The notes beneath the pieces were generated by a model. It was not told where the DNA came from and ran no database searches. It saw only the letters and a list, made by a program, of their open reading frames with translations. This document shows positions 10,860-22,150 of a stretch of 64,000 bases of DNA, piece after piece. Within the stretch, counting starts at the first letter, position 1. Each line of letters begins with the position of its first letter. Source of the DNA: Boesenbergia rotunda (Eukaryota; Streptophyta; Magnoliopsida; Zingiberales; Zingiberaceae); contig JAGFNQ010000966.1 in NCBI GenBank assembly GCA_024364735.1, positions 46,535 through 110,534 on the forward strand, written 5' to 3'. Made by a program: the position numbers and the translations under genes.

Positions 10860-11400
10860 TAAATTAAAATTAATTAAATCTTAATTATTCAAATTAAATT
10901 AAATTCGAAATTCAAACTTAAATGAAATTCGAAATTCAAACTTAAATGAAATTCGAAATTCAAACTTAAATTAAATTCGAAATTCAAACTTAAATAAAAT
11001 TAATTTTAAATTAAATCTTAATTAAATATTAATTAATTTCAAATTAAATCTTAATTAAATATTAATTAAATTCAGATTAAATTAAATATTAATTAAACTC
11101 AAATTAAATTAAATATTAATTAAATTCGAATTAAATCTTAATTTAATCCTAATTAAATTCAAATTAAATCTAATTATATTTAAATTAAATTAAATTAAAT
11201 TCAAATTAAATTCATTTCAATTAAATTTTAATTAAGTCAATTAAATCAATTTGATTCAAATAAAGCTAATCACTTCAATCTACTTCAAATAAATTCAACT
11301 TTAATTGATTCAAATCAATTCAATCTTAGTTAATTAATTTTCAAGTTAATTCAAACTTCAATTAACTCAACTTCAAATCTTAAATAACTTAAACTCAAAC
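10860..11400. repeat. AT-rich AAATTAAATTC-type simple repeat
   Basis: Irregular reiteration of AAATTAAATTC and CTTAATTAAAT words with no fixed long period. RT-J has a longer version at about 46230-47110 and RT-H a shorter one at about 32455-32650, all in the same internal position. Confidence 0.75.
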
Positions 11401-13696
11401 TAAAATAAAATTTTACGCAAACTGTAACAATTAAAATTAATAACATCAAATATGTCAAAGTGGGTTGGCATATTCGCGGGTTCATACGACATGTATCAAA
11501 TCGGGAATTTGATACATTTTTAGAAACTTAAATAAAATGCTTTGGACTTGTTTGACTCATACATAATTGCCACGTCATGCATCTGCTACTTCTTTTTATA
11601 TGACATGCCATTCATGTTTAAATTTTATGCATATATTAGAACGGCTATAGGAAAAAGAATAATTGAAACTTGATCAACCTAGTATTGGGTGGCGGTGAGA
11701 TGATAGTACGTTAGGGAAGCCAATTCTAATAAGGTCAAGTATACTTGGTCTCTTTAGACTGGTGAAACTAGCCGAAGCTACTGATCCAAGATCCAAACTA
11801 GTTAGACCAGAATTTATCAATAAGTAATTTTGAAAATGAAATTTCATTAAAAGGCTTTGTCAAGGAAAGGGTTGATGATCCAATAAGGCTACGGCCAAAG
11901 AAGGCCTAGTGCCTCGCCAAGACCTGGAAGCCAATTTTTGAAATTCAAATTCAAGTTACTTCTTGTCAAATTCAAATCTAACACAAGCTTCAATTAAATC
12001 TTAGAATTAAAAATAAATTAAAGAAAAATGATTCAAGCATCTCACAATACACTTATAAGGCAATCATGCTTGTTATATTGATACATCTAAAATGGGTGAG
12101 ATGTTAAGGACTAATAAATTGAAAAATATTTTTTAAAATTATTTTTCAAAATCATTAGAATATTTTTCTAAAAATATATTTTCAAAATAGTGTTTCAACA
12201 TAATAATGTTTTTATGAAATTCATGCTTGTCTGATTGAATATACATATTATACGTTTTTCAAAAATTATATCTTTTCAAAAATTGTTTGACTCACGCAAT
12301 TAGACACAAGCCTCTTAGGACAACTCTAAAGTTCCTTAAGGCACTTAGATAGAGTCAAACGGGATAGTATACAGGGGGAGTGATTTTCGTTTTTTTGGCT
12401 TTCGAACACTACACTGTAAAAATTACTATTATTTGAAAATACTTTTCGAAAACTGACCTTTAAATCGTTATCACTTGTGTTTTTCGAAAAAGGTTTATGT
12501 TGTAAAACTTATCTGTCTTGTTTGATTTTGATAAACCCTAAAGACACAGAGGAAGGTCCACTTCATAATCTACAAGGACTCCTAGGATGTGTCAACTTTA
12601 GGGGGAGTATAAATCAAACTTCTGAAACAATTTTGTTTAATTAATTGTTTTGAAATTATTAGATAATTTCTTTAATTTGAATCAACCCTTAAGACTCAGA
12701 GGAAGAGTACTTGTGGTCAACAAGCTTCCCAGGACTGGGTCAAGTTTAGGGGGAGGTCAAATTAAAAGACTTATTGAATATTTCAAATGTTTTCTTGCGC
12801 GGTATTTTCAAATCCTGTTGAAAACGTAAGTATTCTTTTAAAATACTATTAATTTTCCCAAAACAAAAATATATACTATTATTTTCAAAAATTTGAAATA
12901 ATGTTTAGCTTGAGTTGGAAAATTCTCCAGGACACTTAGGAAAATGTCCTTGTAGTCAACAAGGTTTCCTATGATTATGTCAGACTGGAAGATAAACCAA
13001 ATCAAGTATTATGACTTCAAAAATTTATACATTTTTCAAAATATACTCACTATTTTTCAGAAGTTCTGTGACTTATGCAATTATTTTTATATTTACTTGA
13101 GTTTGAAAAATTTCCAGGACACTTAGGAAAATGTTCTTGTAGTTAACAAGATTTCCTAGGATTGTGTCAGACTGGAAAAAAAACCAAGTCAAGTAAAATA
13201 GTATACTTTCAAAATGCATAATTCTTTGCAAAAATTACTTATATTTTTCAAAGTCTCATCTTTTTCAAAAATAGTTAGTACTTGCAAAATATGTATAATA
13301 TTTTTCAGAAAAACTTATAATTTTCAAAATATCTTTCAAAACTGCTCAATCTATTCTCTCAAAACCTTCAAAGATCATTTTTCAAAATATTTATACCTTA
13401 AAAAATCCGGTATTTTCTTAAAAAAAAATTGTCTTTTCTGAATTCAAAATACTTAAGTATTAGTTTTATGCTATGCTTTCAAAAATTTATTAGCATCTTC
13501 AAAAAGAACCAAAGGTGTTCATTGTTGGTGCAAGTATTTTTTGATTTTTTTTTGATGTATGACAAAGGGGGAGAGGTGTGCTTAAGTTAGAAGTTAGGAA
13601 AATTTTCTTCCAAAAATCAAAACTCATATCATTTTTTCCCAAGGACAGTAAGTTAGCCCCTTTAAACCAATCTAACTTAAGTTATTGTCAAATATC

Positions 13697-13710
13697 AAAA
13701 AGGGGGAGAT
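13697..13710 (+). other. RT-B polypurine tract
   Basis: AAAAAGGGGGAGAT directly precedes the 3' LTR, as in RT-J. Confidence 0.8.
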
Positions 13711-15216
13711 TGATGGTGCAAGTTGCATCAATGATGTTCCTCTTTAAGTGTTTTAATGTTTGACAATTCACTTAAGTCAGTGATATATTGAACAGACAAA
13801 GGGGAGCAAAAGAGAAGTAACCTTAGCTGAAGAAAAGTCCTAGTTAATCTAGGCATCGGAACCCTAGAGACCTAGCGAAGGGCTGCTAGGCACCTAGCGA
13901 AGGACTGCTAGGTATTGAAACTCTAAGACCTAACGAAGGGCTGCTAGGTATCGTAACCCTAAGACCTAGCGAAGGGCTGCTAGGCACCTAGTGAAGGACT
14001 ACTAGGCATAGAAGACCTAGCGAAGGGCTGCTAGGCACCTGGCGAAGGAAAGCTAGGGAATGAAGACCTGGCGAAGGACTACTAGGCACCTGGCGAAGGA
14101 TTGCTAGGTAATGAAGTCTTGGTCCAAGGGACTGAGCAACTTAGCTGAGCGATGACTAAGGACAGGAGTAGAGACGGGTCGGGGTTCGGGCGTCTTAAGA
14201 ACCAGAGTAATCGGAGGCTAAGCAAAAGTCCACCCGAAGGACTGGGTGGCAATCGTCTCCTGAAAGGAGTAGGTGAAGGGTGAGTTCTCACGGATGGGAA
14301 CTTGTGCCGGTTCGACCTAGGGTTTCGTGCAAATCCGAAGTCCGAACCAAGTCCTTAAGCTTAATATTATATGCATATATGCTTTGTGTTTGTGTATCTT
14401 GCAGGTAACAAGAACCGGAGATAAAGCAAGCAGAAGAACTAGCTTTGCAATCTTTATGCAGGGCGCCCCCAATGTTGGGGGCGCCCCAATCAGCCAGGGC
14501 GCCCCCAACAGCCAGGGTGCCCCCAGCCAAAGAAGAAAAATAGTGTTTGCTGTTTCGTGTCAGAAACGCAGATAAGTGCTCAGGAGGGTGCCCGGGAGGT
14601 CCGGGGCACCCTGGTCAAAGAACTTATCACCTGCGGCGAAGTAGGCGCAAGGATAAGGGTTGACCGAGTCTTCCGGGGCGCCTCCAACGTCTAGGGCGCC
14701 CCCAGGAGTGCTATATAAGGGGCTTCGACCCCTATGCTTCCAGTACAATTGAAAAGAGTGATTCCAAGCATTCTGAACGAAGAAAACACGCCAGAAACGA
14801 GGTTCTGCGACCGAGAGGCTCCAGGAAGAAGTGCGCGGCACTTCGGAGGTCCAGATCGGCCGAGCTTCAAACTAATTCTGTTAGTTTTGCTTTAATTATA
14901 CTGCAATTTGTTTTCTATATATTATTGCTTGTAATCTTGCACTGTAAGTCGGGTTTCTCCGCCTCCGGAAAGTCCGGGAAGGAGACCAATAGTGGACGGG
15001 CGTTCCCATGCATAGGCCTTGGATGTACTGACCCTGGGGGGTCGGGAACCAAGTAAAAATCCGCTGTGTCCTTTGCGTTGTTTTTCTTCGTTCTATTTAT
15101 TTTCCGCTGCTACTAATATTTTAAGTCTAGAACGATCCGAAAGTTTTACGAAGAATTCCGAAAGATTTTTCACGGTCGATATTCACCCCCCCTCTATCGA
15201 CGGCACCGGTCCAACA
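13711..15216 (+). repeat. RT-B 3' LTR (1506 bp) with hairpin arrays
   Basis: Begins TGATGGTGCAAG (RT-J has TGTTGGTGCAAG) and ends CCGGTCCAACA. It holds an array of CCTAGC-GAAGGRNT-GCTAGG hairpins (about 13868-14115), GGGCGCCC-rich palindromes (14460-14530, 14675-14705), a TATA box and a C-rich block near the 3' end typical of this LTR type (about 15185-15192). Confidence 0.88.
14711..14720 (+). promoter_or_regulatory. TATA box of RT-B 3' LTR
   Basis: CTATATAAGG just downstream of the GC-rich palindromes. The same sequence sits at the same place in both RT-J LTRs. It marks the U3/R boundary region. Confidence 0.65.
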
Positions 15217-15687
15217 CTTAATTCTATAATGTAAACTAGATACCTTTTTTCCTTTGTCAAGCTTGACGTTGTTGAGTTGAGATCGGAGAAAGTCTCTCTT
15301 TGCCAATTTTGCTTCCGATGTGCCTTCATGAAGCTCTACTAGCTTATCCCATAAATCCTTGGCACTTGTGTAGCTTCCAATCCTCGTTATCTCTTGTTGA
15401 GGAAGCATACTTAAAAGATGATGCAAGACTTTTGAATTGCTAAATGATCATCCTTTTGCTTCTTGCTCCACCTTATCTTTTTTAGTGGCTTATTTTCTTA
15501 TTCCCTAGGCATTTCAAACTCATTTTCCATAATTAACATGATACCAAAATCGGTATCAAAAAATATCTCCATTCTTTTCTTCCATCAAGAAAATCTCCTT
15601 CAAATTTGGGTGGTTGGATACGCGAGCCGGCTATTTTAATGAGAATTTGCTCTTCTCAACGGTTAGTCCGTTGAAGGACGACCTTGT
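15217..15687 (-). pseudogene. RT-C copia gag (UBN2-type), decayed and interrupted
   Basis: The best part, reading from 15426 down to the RT-B junction, holds a copia Gag domain with SYTSAKDLWDKLVELHEG and AKRDFLRSQLNN. Upstream towards the primer site the reading frame has several stops and at least one frame change. The C-terminal half of Gag is cut off by RT-B. This domain forms the capsid in copia elements. It is clearly non-functional here. Confidence 0.75.
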
Positions 15688-15699
15688 GCTCTGATACCA
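15688..15699 (-). other. RT-C primer binding site (tRNA-Met)
   Basis: Element strand TGGTATCAGAGC, the usual copia site complementary to initiator tRNA-Met, two bases from the LTR. Confidence 0.88.
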
Positions 15700-15701
15700 T
15701 T

Positions 15702-16669
15702 TGTTGGGGATCGATGGCATGGCTAGAAGGAGGTGGGGGGGTGAATAGCTTCTCACCCAATTCGTCTTCTCTTCCTACAAGTTAGTGCGCAAACGGAAAT
15801 GCAAACTATACAATTAAAAATAATGCTAACACATAACCTGTTACGTGGTTTGGAGATTGCTTGCTCCTACTTCACGGTGTGTCCTTGAGGTGGACGATCC
15901 CTCAATCCTTCAGTAGATTAGTCCCCGACAAATTTCGGCTAGAGCTTTCTCCTTCTCGGTGGAGAACAACCTCTCACAAGACACTCTTCCCCTTTATAAG
16001 ATTGAGAGTTAGGGTTAGAAGGAAGAGTTGAGCTTTGGGAGCTTGAGCACTTGATCAAAAAGGTTTCTCACTAAAGAGCTTTTTCCTTCTCAAGTCTCAA
16101 AGCACCACTTTAAATAGAGGAGAGAGCTATTAACAAAATAGCTCATCCTCAACACCAGTCGACTGCTACCTAACCCAGTCAACGACTAGCCAAACGACTA
16201 GTTTTTGAATAGACCAATCGACTGCCATTCAGACCAGTCGACTGATCTTACTGTTCGAACCTCACAAAAGGTTCAGTCGACTAACATCCCTATCAGTCGG
16301 ATGATCCTTTTACATACTCACACTCATCCTCTCCGGAGTCATCCTTTGAAGCTCTCTTCCTTTGGCTCTCATTCCTCGGATGCATCCAAGCCCTCGGCTC
16401 ATCCCCATGCCATCTTTCACGTATGCCTTGAAGTTTGCTTCCTTTGGCTCCACTACGTTGATCCTCGTCTGGCGGTCCCTCGGATGCGCCCTCCTTCACT
16501 GACTTCAAGGACCCATGCACCAAGATGAGATTTCCCAATTGTGTAATCCATCAAGTTCTGCATGACTCAAACATACATCAAACCAATATGAACACTTAAC
16601 TTAATCATATTGACACACATATCAAAACTCATGACCGTACTGATCAAACTTGGGCCGATTTCACCAACA
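15702..16669 (-). repeat. RT-C 5' LTR (968 bp)
   Basis: Plus-strand ends TGTTGGGG and CACCAACA give matching terminal inverted bases. Several CAGTCGACTG-type palindromes lie at about 16155-16285, on the U3 side of a TATA-like CTATTTAAAG (minus strand, 16108-16117). The same palindrome word is used in the RT-G LTR. Confidence 0.82.
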
Positions 16670-16996
16670 ACTAGAAATTAGTTCGACAAGGTAGCAAAAA
16701 GACTATATGAATTAATTTGCGACTTACCCTTGCGGTGTCCTATGCATAGCCGTCCTCTAAGCTAATCGGCGACCACTCTACCACACCATCTAGTCCATCC
16801 CACCAAGTACTCACGAGGAGACCTCATGAATTTATCTCTTGGTAGAAGTGCCCTGGGTTCGGTGTGGGTGGACCCAAAGGCCCCTAAAGAGAGGGAACCA
16901 TCAAATTATCACTTGTTCTCGATCGAGGACATTGGAAGGAGCTGGGGTCAGGAGGTAGAATGGTGGGGGTTTTGGTCAGAAGGATAGGAGGGGGTT
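16670..16996. other. Unassigned old sequence
   Basis: About 330 bp between RT-C and RT-D. I see no coding frame or repeat I can name. It is continuous with 18805 onward once the RT-D LTR is removed. Confidence 0.4.
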
Positions 16997-17001
16997 GTTT
17001 C

Positions 17002-18799
17002 TGTTGGGTATGGCTTGGCGGACTTCCTAAACGAATACCTGGTCGTCCATAAGAGACCTTTCCATGTCCACGAATTAAAAAATTAATCCGAATGGAGACC
17101 TATCCCCCATTGGATCGTCTCATCATCGTATCAATCGATTCGAGTTACAACTTAGCCAAACTCAAAGTTCGAGCCTTGTAACTCGCCTAACCAATTGACC
17201 GCGGAAAAGACGACTAGTGGATTGCCAGATTTTGTGTTTATTTTCGGGGTCCAATAATTTATTATCAACAATTAATTAAGCAAATAATTAAACATGATAA
17301 TTAATTAAAACATCACATGAAATGATAGAATTGTCAACGGAGCCAAGAGAGAAATATATCTCTCTTTACCTTACGATCATCTACCGTATGACCCTCCCCA
17401 ATTGGATGTCGTGTGAGCGACGGTCTACCAAGATTCGAAGTCACCAAACAAGCCAAAGAACCTCTTCTTCCTTCTCCTAGCGCTGGCCAACAAACCCCCT
17501 AGGGTTTCTTGTTGCCGTCGACCCCACAAAGGAAGAGAGTTTCTTCTTCTCTCCACCACCACCTCCTCCTTTCTCCAACAGCTGTTGCCAACCAAGGAGA
17601 AGAGAGAATGGGCTGTTCTTCTCCTCAACTCACCGCTGGAAACCTTCCTTGAAGGTTGGCGGCGCCGGTTGACAAGGGATGTCGTCGCTGGCCCTACTCC
17701 TCTCCTCTTCTTGCGTCCGACCAAGAGGAAGAAGAAGACTCCTTCCTTCCTTGTGCCACACCCCAAGTGGAGAGAAGAAGAAAGAAGAGAAGATAAAGAG
17801 ATTTCTCTTCTTCCAAAACCGCCGGCCACCCTTCAACCCTAGGAGAGAGAATAAGAGAGAGAGAGAGAAGAATAATATCCTAAGGTTGGTTTCATGATGA
17901 CTTCATGGGATATATATAGGGCTACGATAGGGACCATGAGGAGGAGTTGGGTCTTGGCCTTCTAATGGATCCAAATTCGATCCATTAATGAAGATCCATT
18001 CCACTAAAGGATCTCCATTGAAATTCCTCACCAACCCCCGTATTTTCATATGGGCTCCACCTATTATGAGTACATCCATCTCTCCGTGTTTAAGATATCG
18101 AATGCCCATCGATTAATTTAAATTACTGACAATTTTAATTAATCAACCCCTAACTCCTTGACTAGTGCCACTCATCCTTATCATCATGTTGGACCAAGTC
18201 CACCTGCAGGATTTAACATGATGAACCTTATGAGCTCATCAAGGGGGCATCATCATCCAGACTCACCAGGACATGGATTTCGTCTATAATCAACAACACA
18301 CCATGTACATAATATTATTTCCCAACTTACCGGGCCTATCGATATAGCAGAATAAATCTCGCCCATTGGTAAATCAAAGAAATAACTACTAAGTACATAT
18401 ACCCGTTATTATATCGGGATTTAGAGCATGTACTCCATAATAAACCGAGGTCCGATCCAATTATAAAGTCAGTATAAATTGGATCACCTCTATGTTGGTC
18501 CTGCTCAATGCACACAAAGTGCACTAGTGTAATTCTATGGTCATGATAAACCACACCTAATTACACTACAACCATCCCGATGGTTTGTCCAATATCTCGG
18601 TTGTGAGCCTTTACTTATGCTCTGCAAGGGACTGATAACATGATCTTCTGCATGTCACCACACACCATGTTATCTACAATGTAAAGTATTAGACAGTTTT
18701 GCACATACTAATATAAACATGCAACAGTGTTGTTGTGATTCTCTTTCAAAATGTAGATGTTTATAGAAAAATACAAGTCTTTTAGTATACATCCTAACA
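17002..18799 (-). mobile_element. RT-D: solo copia LTR with target duplication GTTTC
   Basis: The ends on the plus strand are TGTTGGGTATGG and CATCCTAACA, and GTTTC flanks both sides (16997-17001 and 18800-18804). No primer site, polypurine tract or coding sequence accompanies it, so it is a solo LTR left by LTR-LTR recombination. A minus-strand TATA-like CTATATATATCC lies at 17909-17920, followed by a CT-rich leader. Start TGTTAG and overall layout resemble the RT-L and RT-E LTRs. Confidence 0.9.
17909..17920 (-). promoter_or_regulatory. TATA box of solo LTR RT-D
   Basis: Minus strand CTATATATATCC, followed downstream (lower coordinates) by a CT-rich leader with CCTAGGGTT, similar to the RT-L LTR near 60081. 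It could still drive transcription to the left; that is inference. Confidence 0.5.
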
Positions 18800-18804
18800 G
18801 TTTC

Positions 18805-18966
18805 AACAACCGGCTGCTAGGCAATTGACTATCCACTGAGTCGGTCTTACGGGGAGATTGCCCTTGAGGGGGCTCTGAAGTGTCCCCAAGCAATACAGGG
18901 TCTGGATCGGAGGCTGGGGGGATAGGATTTGAATAGAAAGTGTTGCCGATCAACACCTCTTATGCC
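18805..18966. other. Flank of the plant-mobile-domain-like pseudogene
   Basis: Short stretch downstream of the pseudogene (minus strand), continuous with 16670-17001 before the RT-D insertion. No separate feature seen. Confidence 0.35.
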
Positions 18967-19733
18967 TCAACCACAAAGGCGTATCCTTGGTGGGCGTAGA
19001 AGGCACAAGCTCAAGCACCATTGAAGGGCATTCCGAAGGTAACTCCCCATGTTGGCTGCAACATCACTGTCGCTTGTCGCAGTAGAAAAGCCGGTCGGCT
19101 GGACCTCTCTTTGGGCCAGCTCAGCCGTCGCTCGACTTTCCAGCTTCTCATAGCCTACTTGAAAGAGGGGGTCCGATCGGAAGTTTACTAACACTGGGGG
19201 CTCGGGTAACTCTTCTATCCATCCGGTCGGGCAAGATGGGAGTGGAACTAAGCTAATAAAGATATAGTGTGATTTCCATCCCTTTAGAGTGGAAGGGGCT
19301 TTGTCAAATAATGATGCCTTCAAGAAGGATGGAAGAAAAAAGAGCCCGACTCGTTCTTCTTGGGGTAGTAAAAGAAATGAAAAATATGAGGCTTCAAAGG
19401 AGTGCGGTACAAATGAAACAATAATACAATACCACACTTGGATTGAGTTGGGAGTAGGCTATGATAAGGGAATCTAGAAGTAACGACAAAACAGACTTTG
19501 TAGATGAAAGGATGTATAGGGAAGTGAAAACCACCAATCATCTGGTCTTTAAATACGGTGAAAAATCCTAGAGGTGGAAGATGGAGTCTGTCAAGGGTGT
19601 TGGGAATGATGATCCTATGGTCCTTAGGCACTTCGTAGGTCAAGCGAATGAGGTCTAGGTCACCACCCTCTATATCAGAAATAGTGGAGGTGTACCATAG
19701 ATCAGGGACAACAGTGGGTATCTCAATGGCCAT
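18967..19733 (-). pseudogene. Plant-mobile-domain / Transposase_28-like gene, frameshifted
   Basis: The minus frame from Met at 19733 (MAIEIPTVVPDLWYTSTISD) reads through GFFTVFKDQMIGGFHFPIHP and a hydrophobic helix-rich stretch. A frameshift near 19340 leads to a second frame with STLKGWKSHYIFISLVPLPS. The order of a P-x-x-P-F motif, a helical stretch and a later GWK...FFV-like motif matches the N-terminal domain annotated in plants as putative gypsy-type transposon (Transposase_28) or plant mobile domain. That domain is usually carried by transposable elements; its biochemical role is uncertain. A minus-strand TATA box lies about 140 bp upstream. The assignment rests on motif pattern only, and the gene is broken. 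Confidence 0.5.
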
Positions 19734-19872
19734 GAAGAAGGCAAACTGAGAAGGATAAGGGAGAAGAACTTACAAAATGAAATGTGGGTGAAAGAGAAAA
19801 GGAATAGAGGAGAGTCGAGGTTGGGAGGATGAAGATGATAATCGCGTAGAACCCTTGGTGAAGAGCTTTTGC

Positions 19873-19883
19873 ACCTTTTATAC
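19873..19883 (-). promoter_or_regulatory. TATA box upstream of the 18967-19733 pseudogene
   Basis: Minus strand GTATAAAAGG, about 140 bp before the Met at 19733, a normal spacing for a plant promoter with a short leader. Confidence 0.45.
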
Positions 19884-19889
19884 TCACCC

Positions 19890-21169
19890 GCCTATTGGGT
19901 CCTCACCGTTGGATGTCTAACATGGACAGACAAAATTAAATCTCAGCCATAGAAGTGTAATCGCCATCCCACGATTAGAATCTTGTTCTTGACGCATGTC
20001 ATTTCGAGAAATAGCGAAGCCTGTGGCAGTGTTACACCCCCAAAGACCCATGCTTGCTCGAAAATCGGGCAGCATCTCCCTTGTATGACGGATAATCTAA
20101 AGCATTTTATACATCACTCTCAACAAATATATAACACATTCACAATTGGCTGGCATTCACATAATCACAACCATAAGAAATAAAGATAAACAACCATGTA
20201 GTTAAATAATTTGCATTATAAATAATACGTATAATAAAAAAAATCTCCGTAAACTAAATACAACAAATTAAAAGTCCAACGCAAATAAATAAATACACGT
20301 CCATAGAAAAATCAAATATAATCCGTAATGAAAATAAAACTGAAGTGATACTAATACGATAAGATTACTATGAAAGTACGAAAATGATAAAAATACTTAA
20401 GAAAGGGGCTGATAGGTGAATCCTCTCCTAGTGGCACGAGATACAACTAACAATTACCTAAAACAAAAATGAAGACAAGGGGTGGTGAGTCTGGGCAGAT
20501 TCTGTAGGTATACGAATAGATAAATACATAGTATATAAAAAGGATACAATAAGCATATAGGATCAAAGGTATACAGTCTCTGAAATAAGAAACATAAATC
20601 AAACGTATCTGTACAAATAAACATACCTGAAAATCATTGTAATAGATCGGGGCATGATCAGAAATAAATGCTCCAACTGCCTAGCAAATCTAGATCGTAT
20701 AATAAATATAAATCATAACCAAATATGCATGTCAATCAAATGCAACAATCATAGCTCAAACAAATGTAGCAAACACAAGCAAATATACAATGCGTAATAT
20801 GAGAAAATGGGCAGAATGACACATGTTAGTCGAAGCCTGTGGCAGAATGATACGTGTTAGTCGAAGCCTATGGCAGAATGACACGTGTTAGTCGATGATA
20901 AATGGGCATTTATGAGGATAATATGAGAAAATCATATAGGTTGCAAAGACCATGCTTGTGCCACGCCGCATTAAATAGCACTTGACATCAATTTTTCAAG
21001 GAATGAGGATGTCTTCCCTGGTACGGAAGGATAGGATGATGTCAGTCCTAATCACCGGTCCAAACGAACGAGAAGACATATCTAGTCTAGTCAATTAGAC
21101 TAGATATATTTTGACTAGACTCAAGGGAGAGACTTGTGATTTTGATGGTTTTAGGCAAGTCTCCCTAAG
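19890..21169. other. Unassigned AT-rich sequence
   Basis: No credible gene. TGTTACACCCCC at 20029 resembles the start of some plant gypsy LTRs, but I find no matching end or partner. A three-copy 31-bp repeat lies at 20811-20895. Confidence 0.4.
20811..20895 (+). repeat. 31-bp tandem repeat, nearly three copies
   Basis: Units begin at 20811, 20842 and 20873 (GCAGAATGACACRTGTTAG and following bases); the last is partial. A related word, CGAAGCCTGTGGCAG, occurs alone near 20015. Confidence 0.8.
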
Positions 21170-21596
21170 TAGGGATGACAATGGGTCCGGTTCGGATCGA
21201 ATTCTATATCATCCGACATATACCCATCGGGTATTAGATATTCATCCAAATATCCATATCCATTAAAAGATCGGATATCTTATATACTAATAATTTTTCT
21301 TCTTTCAATCTAATTATATCATTCAACAAAAGTACATTAGAATTAACATCATATTTAAAAAATATATATCTATAATTTTAAAAATAGATTAAACATCTAT
21401 AGAACCTATTCCCAACATCAACACAAATTGTTAATGGGTTTTGGGGGATTTTTTTTTAATGTATGTAAATATTTTTTATTTAATCAGGTAGTTGGGTCAA
21501 ATATCGGGTATTGATAGTCCCTACATACCCTCTTCCATTCAGGTCAGATATCGGATCCTCTGTCGGATTCAGAGGAAATTGCCATCTCTATCCCTG
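21170..21596. mobile_element. Possible hAT-type MITE
   Basis: The left end TAGGGATGACAATGG and the reverse complement of the right end, CAGGGATAGAGATGGCAA, resemble the TAGGGATGGCAA-type ends of plant hAT miniature elements. The interior is AT-rich and noncoding with ATCGGGTATT words near both ends. I could not find a convincing 8-bp target duplication. Confidence 0.4.
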
Positions 21597-22150
21597 AGGG
21601 CAGAGAGGGTCAAGGTCATGGGCTAACGTAGAGGCCAAAGTCAAGACTTGTCGGACAGAAGGGTTGATCGGTATGACCACACTAGAAAGGAATGAACGCT
21701 GGTTGAACTAAGCCAAAGAAAAGAGATCCGATTGGACTAAGCCCCAGAGATGAAGTTCGGTCAAACCTAGCCCGAAAGATTAATTAAGTTCCTTGGATGG
21801 AGTCGGGCCAAGGCCACTTGGATAGTTTTGGGAAATTCAAACTAGGGCAATTGGCTGTGCCGACCAACCTCATTAAAATAGAGTGGGCAATCTAGTAATG
21901 AGTCGATCCTTAGATGAACTTACCTCAGGAAGTCATGAGGGTATATGATCGAACCTGGAAGCGAGAGAGACCCGGTCAGATTTCTATAATCCTCAGAGGT
22001 TTACCAAAATGGGCAGGGCACTAAACATGCTGAGATATCCTAACTAAATGAAAAAAGCCTGGCCAACCCATTAGACCAGTAGCCTATTAAGCCCTTGGGT
22101 TAGCCTGGCCATTGGGCCAGGCACCCCTCAGATGCCTTTCTTGAAGATAC
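21597..22150. other. Unassigned sequence
   Basis: About 550 bp without a gene or recognised repeat. The last five bases, GATAC (22146-22150), would be the left target duplication of RT-E. Confidence 0.35.

Larger units (their letters stand above)
10712..13710 (+). other. RT-B noncoding interior
   Basis: No convincing frame. It contains an AT-rich AAATTAAATTC-type array (about 10860-11400), a block of about 280 bp shared with RT-H and RT-J (about 11661-11945), and four or five diverged copies of a module containing CTTAGGA...TGTCCTTGTAGTCAACAAGG-like wording (about 12300-13180). Several GGGGGAG purine motifs lie at 12374, 12601, 12749 and 13567. Confidence 0.65.
9899..15216 (+). mobile_element. 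RT-B: gag-only copia-like element, right part
   Basis: The left part, including the 5' LTR, lies beyond RT-A and outside the window. What remains is a zinc-knuckle Gag fragment, a long AT-rich noncoding interior, a polypurine tract and a 3' LTR. The order and much of the wording match the complete RT-J. The base after the LTR (15217) falls inside the RT-C gag frame. The expected 5-bp duplication is CTTAA (15217-15221), which I cannot confirm because the other copy is outside. Confidence 0.85.
15217..16669 (-). mobile_element. RT-C: minus-strand copia element, 5' part only
   Basis: From right to left it has a 5' LTR, a tRNA-Met primer site and decayed gag, after which RT-B interrupts it. The remainder is outside the window. 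The flanking 5 bp on the right is ACTAG (16670-16674); its partner is not visible. Confidence 0.8.

Noticed and set aside
13868..14115. Regular palindromic array that could be read as a CRISPR array
   Set aside because: Units are degenerate, have no unique spacers, lie in LTRs repeated at 43604, 49340, 28892 and 34592, and the genome is a plant.
17425..17842. Arg/Lys-rich frames on both strands
   Set aside because: They fall in the CT-rich leader of the solo LTR RT-D, are open on both strands because of base composition, and match no protein family I know.
20029..20450. Possible gypsy LTR starting TGTTACACCCCC
   Set aside because: No matching LTR end, primer site or partner copy found in the window; left as unassigned.
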